Assembly (NCBI GenBank): GCA_001598975.1
Contig: BBXU01002758.1
Span: forward strand, 1 to 64,000
DNA length: 64,000 bases
Direction: 5' to 3'
From: Parachlorella kessleri
Lineage: Eukaryota > Chlorophyta > Trebouxiophyceae > Chlorellales > Chlorellaceae
A program made the position numbers and the translations under genes. Below, one piece after another: positions 60,820 to 64,000 of the stretch (positions are counted from its first letter, which is position 1; the number at the start of each line of letters is the position of its first letter). The notes under the pieces were generated by a model. It was given only the letters and a program-made list of their open reading frames with translations, had not been told where the DNA came from and did no database searches.

Positions 60820-61110
60820 ACAGGTACAAGGCTCGGCTGGTAGCACAGGGTTGCAGGCAGCGGGAGGGCACAGACCATGAGGAAGTCTTCGTCCCAGTCA
60901 GCAAGTACAGCACAGTCAGAGCAGTGCTGGCAGCGGCAGCCGCAGAGGACCTGTCAGCACTGCTGCTCTGACCGTGCTGTACTTGCTGACTGGGGCGACG
61001 ACTTCCTCTATGCCCTCCCGCTGCCTGCAGCCCTTGGCTTCCAGTTGAGCCTTGTACCTGTCCACCTTGCCTTCTGCATTCCACTTGGGGTTGAACACTT
61101 CACTTACATC
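60820..61110. mobile_element. Ty1/copia reverse-transcriptase fragments in inverted orientation
   Basis: The plus strand from about 60822 reads [20 protein letters not shown] then [19 protein letters not shown], the conserved start of copia-type reverse transcriptase. The minus strand from about 61090 down to 60960 reads FNPKWNAEGKVDRYKAQLEA, then KGCRQREGIEE and [10 protein letters not shown], the same segment. The two fragments face each other, separated by only a few dozen bases, and their DNA is complementary over much of ~90-130 bp. Neither has an intact polymerase, integrase or terminal repeats here, so this is a dead relic. Confidence 0.9.
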
Positions 61111-61565
61111 CGCTGGCACCTCGGGAGACATCCCCAACGGCGCTCCCCAAGGGTGCTTGGGAGAGCCCCAGGCAACGCTGGCACGACGCCAGCTGGCTTT
61201 CAGAGTTGTTGCAAGAATGAGAGGTGAAGGGACTGCATGCGGCTTAGGTGGCACGACACGAACCACTGGTGAGCCAAGGGGCGACGTCAGGTGGCGGCCA
61301 TGACATGACCAGGGACATCCTGAAGCTGGGGCGGGCAATTTGGTTGCACAGGCACCACGGCCCTTTCACTCCGAGCCCCCGGTGCGGTTTTTTAATTGAA
61401 ACAGGTAGTGCAAAAAGAGAGACAGAGGTAGCTAAGGTGCGCTTCAGGGTGGAACACAAGGTATGCTCCGATGTTTTGCACAGGGCCCTAACCAGCCTTC
61501 CAACTCTACTTGGGCTTGAGTCATCTCCCGCTGCTGTTGCAAGGCCCCAGGTTCCCCCAGCAGTG

Positions 61566-61642
61566 GTATTAGCACGGGTGGCAGGTAGTGCAAACAGGGA
61601 GTGAGCTGGGCTGGACTGGACTGACAGGGCTGGATGCAGAAT
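61566..61642 (-). repeat. Dispersed ~70-bp repeat, copy upstream of CRD1
   Basis: Reads GGGTGGCAGGTAGTGCAAAC, GGGAGTGAGCTGGGCTGGAC and ACAGGGCTGGATGCAG, the reverse of the 48299 copy. A partial start (ACAGGTAGTGCAAA) also occurs near 61402. Confidence 0.85.
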
Positions 61643-61976
61643 GAGCCTGAGTTTTGCCTGAGTTCTGAGCCAGTAATTCTCTCCCCAAGATAAGCTAAGG
61701 CCACTGGAAATGGTATGCTGGTAAGCACGCAGCTCATCCTGAGGGCATGAGATGACAGTTGGCAGCTCTTTCTACTATCATGTGTCCTCAAACAGATAAA
61801 CATTGGTACCCATTCCTAACTCTGCCTGCTGATTGACGCAGCTGGCACCCGCCACACTGCTGCCTAACTCCTTCCTGTCACGTGCATCTCCATAACAAAC
61901 ACTGGTCGAGCAGCCGCACTGTTTGCTGGACCAAGGGTGCACACTATCAGAGGTCACAAAAGGCATGAAAGGATAA

Positions 61977-62115
61977 CTGCATCCAGCCCTGTTTGTCTAG
62001 TTCCCATAACAGAACTCAGGCAAGACTCGGGCGCACTCTGCATCCTGTCCTGTACGCACAGCTTAACTCTCACACCCTGTTCGCACTACCTGCCACCCAT
62101 GCTTATAACTATATA
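61977..62115 (+). repeat. Dispersed repeat, tandem partial and full copy
   Basis: A truncated unit (CTGCATCCAGCCCTGTTTGT) at 61977 is followed at about 62020 by GACTCGGGCGCACTCTGCAT and a full unit with CCCTGTTCGCACTACCTGCC and CACCCATGCT. Confidence 0.8.
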
Positions 62116-62481
62116 TCCGCATTGCCTGCTGCCTTTACCAAATACGTACCCTCCATGCCAGTTAGTCAGTTCAAAGGTACTTGTCCTCCGTTCGCATTAG
62201 TCGCCAGTCACAAAGACAGAGCAGACAAGGGCAGCACAAGCATAGCACAAAGGATGCCTCCTAAGCTCCAATCGCACTTGATGCCACCCCTTATAAGAGC
62301 ACCAAGGATGCAACCCGACCTTGAAGGAGGCTCCACCTCAACGGGACCGAAGGCTCACCCCTGGCTGGCACCGGTCCTCTGCCTCGACGCAGCTGCCTTG
62401 CTACCGGGAAACCATCAAGCGCTCAGCAGCAGAGCCCCTCCAGCACCATTGGCCCGCCGCCAGGCACTGCTCGCTGCCCTA

Positions 62482-63772
62482 CTACATGGTCTTTACCCGG
62501 AACTGGCTCTTGAACTGCTTCATGCGCTTCTTCTCCTCGTACCGCGCGCGCTGCTCGGGAGTCATGCGCTTTAGCCTCTCCTGCAGCAGTGCAAGCACAG
62601 CAGGCTCAAGAAGAATAAAAAAGACTCAGCAGGCTCAAGAAGACTCGGGCGCAATCTGCATCCAGTCCTGTTCGTACAGCTCAACGATCACTCCCTGTTC
62701 GCACTACCCCTGCCACCGTACTAACAGCAGGTGGTAAACCCTGCTCTGCGGACCGCACACTGCAGAACCTGCAACCACCAATAAATGGATGGCCACTCCA
62801 TCGCTCAGGAATCTAGAAATAGCCATTGCACGCCCAACAACCCTGTCTGAGCCCTCTGAGCCCTCACAAAGAGAACAAATTAAATCCCCGACAGTCGCAT
62901 GGCATCGTTTTGTGAAGTCTTCTAGGCTCCTCCGCCCGCTGCTGCCTCTCCTCGCCCCCCTCCCCTGCTCTCGGCCCCACCCGCGGGCTCCCCAACCATA
63001 ACCCCACACACATGCAGTTTCTCCGGCCTCACTTACTCAAGCTAGTTTTTCGACTCCGGCCGCTCCACCCCTCCAGCGCTGCGTCTCGTCCACCCCTCCC
63101 TCCCTCCCTCTGCCCTCGTTGCTCGCTTACATCCCCCACCCACACCACCCACCGCCACTAACACCCCCCCCCCCCACCACGCCCCCCACTTTTTCACACA
63201 CACAACCACCACCACCACCACACAAACGTACGGCGCCCACGCATGTGCCCTCCTCCTCACCTTCTCCTCCTCAAACTTCTTCTTGCGCCGCTCCTCCGCC
63301 CGCCGCTGCTTCTCCTCCTCCTCTTCCCGGCTCTCGTCGCTCTTGGCCTTCTTCTCGGCACGGGCCCTTGCCTCAACCGCACGCCTCGTCTGCTCTGCAG
63401 GGGTGTGTCAGGAGGGTTGCATAGTAGGTATGGGGGCTTTGCTGTCAACGAGGCAAAAGAGTGGCACATGGGGGCAATTGAACAGCAGGCAGCAAAGCGA
63501 CAACAGAGCTACACAACAAGGCAGCGGCAGTTGCGAACAGGTAAGACATCCCCCTCTGCCGACTGCCAGCGTGTTCCTACTGACTTGTTGACGGGGTTTG
63601 CACATGGGGGCGTGGCCACGCTTGCAGTCGGCAATCAAGACAAAGACAGTGCTTTACCTGGCGAGAGCTTGTACGTGCCTACTAGGTCTATGAGTACTGT
63701 TGCCGCTGTGAAGAAGCGTTGCACCGCGTCAGCATCCACAACCGCCGGCAAGTAGAAGGACAGCCTGATCAC
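62482..63772 (-). CDS. CCDC47/DUF1682-like ER membrane protein, C-terminal part
   Basis: CCDC47-type proteins sit in the ER membrane and act in calcium handling and in the multipass (PAT) translocon. Three exons join in phase: 63772-63658, 63394-63261, 62580-62482. The first holds VIRLSFYLPAVVDADAVQRF and VLIDLVGTYKLSP, resembling the family's IDLIGRYKL-type segment just before its coiled coil. The second is a charged coiled coil (EQTRRAVEARARAEKKAKSD, EEEKQRRAEERRKKKFEEE). The last ends ERLKRMTPEQRARYEEKK and FKSQFRVKTM, like the Lys-rich end of the family. The 5' half should lie to the right of 63773 and off the window; I could not define the next exon within 63773-64000. The assignment rests on a short conserved segment plus domain order. 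Confidence 0.75.
62640..62722 (+). repeat. Dispersed repeat, copy in intron of the CCDC47-like gene
   Basis: GACTCGGGCGCAATCTGCAT, then CCAGTCCTGTTCGTACAGCT, CAACGATCACTCCCTGTTCG and CACT. It lies in the last intron (62581-63260). Confidence 0.8.
63125..63235. repeat. C-rich low-complexity tract
   Basis: A C/A-rich stretch with a run of about 13 C followed by CACACACA and ACC repeats, in the last intron of the CCDC47-like gene. Confidence 0.8.
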
Positions 63773-64000
63773 CTGCAGTGATGCAACATGGGCAGCTGTA
63801 CGCGGTCAGGGACGAGATCTCCTGAGAAAAGCAGTGCACCATCTCGAAGTGCGAGACCCCGGTGCCAACACGGATGACACAAGCATCCAGGCAGAACTGG
63901 TGCCTTGGATGCCATGCTCTCACACCTGTACATAGCAAGGTTATGGTCCAAAGGACAGGCAGACGCAGCAGAGGCAGCCTCCGACACGTGCATGCCTACA
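63773..64000 (-). other. Right edge, probable intron or exon of the CCDC47-like gene
   Basis: The gene should continue here on the minus strand. Several frames are partly open, but none shows a motif I can tie to the family, so no exon is called. Confidence 0.3.

Larger units (their letters stand above)
60502..62481. other. Repeat-rich spacer upstream of CRD1
   Basis: Contains the CRD1 promoter near 60502-60800, the inverted copia relic at 60820-61110, and dispersed repeat copies at 61566-61642 and 61977-62115. No host gene is supported. Confidence 0.5.

Noticed and set aside
60877..61338. ORFs near 60.9-61.3 kb as a functional host gene
   Set aside because: They are fragments of copia reverse transcriptase in two orientations with no complete domain.

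Overview
This window reads as nuclear DNA of a green alga (Chlorophyta, most likely a core chlorophyte). Nearly every gene is cut into short exons by many small GT-AG introns. A chloroplast enzyme with a transit-peptide-like N-terminus is encoded in the nucleus (the aerobic chlorophyll cyclase CRD1/CHL27). TGTAA, the usual green-algal poly(A) signal, lies downstream of several stop codons, and an (AC)n microsatellite and poly-Gln/Ala/Gly tracts are present. I rebuilt gene models by hand from conserved protein motifs, splice consensus and reading-frame phase. Coordinates come from counting and could be off by a base in places.

Layout. 1-98 (AC)n repeat; 384-1776 (+) 3' part of an unrecognised Gln-rich gene; 2616-7599 (+) secreted 5'-nucleotidase; 8593-12619 (-) NEDD8 E1 catalytic subunit UBA3/ECR1; 12924-16564 (-) two-domain fluoride exporter FEX; 16872-18549 (+) decayed F-box/LRR gene (C); 19113-20691 (-) penta-EF-hand protein; 21514-25875 (-) CCR4-NOT subunit NOT2; 26572-28295 (+) eIF3j; 29176-34393 (-) large FAM161-like protein; 34667-37120 (+) F-box/LRR copy A, broken by a 1-nt deletion; 37891-40262 (+) intact F-box/LRR copy B; 41254-47608 (+) MUS81 nuclease with an extra UBA-like domain; 48543-49474 (-) EAPP; 49624-56094 (+) DNase I-like (EEP) protein, with a complete GH5 beta-mannanase gene (50735-53926, -) nested in its 3.6-kb third intron; 57314-60501 (-) CRD1; 60820-61110 inverted pair of Ty1/copia reverse-transcriptase fragments; 62482-63772 (-) C-terminal part of a CCDC47/DUF1682-like protein that appears to continue off the right edge.

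The genes are mostly unrelated housekeeping functions (ubiquitin-like conjugation, mRNA turnover, translation initiation, DNA repair, chlorophyll synthesis, fluoride export, polysaccharide breakdown), so this is ordinary gene-dense algal chromosome rather than a pathway cluster. The noteworthy parts are structural: a UBA-like insertion in MUS81; a nested opposite-strand gene; an F-box tandem duplication that carried along the divergent promoter and an orphan first exon of the neighbouring gene; several GC-AG introns; duplicated 3' splice sites; a near-perfect 24-nt-arm hairpin; an inverted copia relic; and a short dispersed repeat family concentrated at 48-63 kb. I saw no convincing tRNA, rRNA or CRISPR and no prokaryote-like operon.
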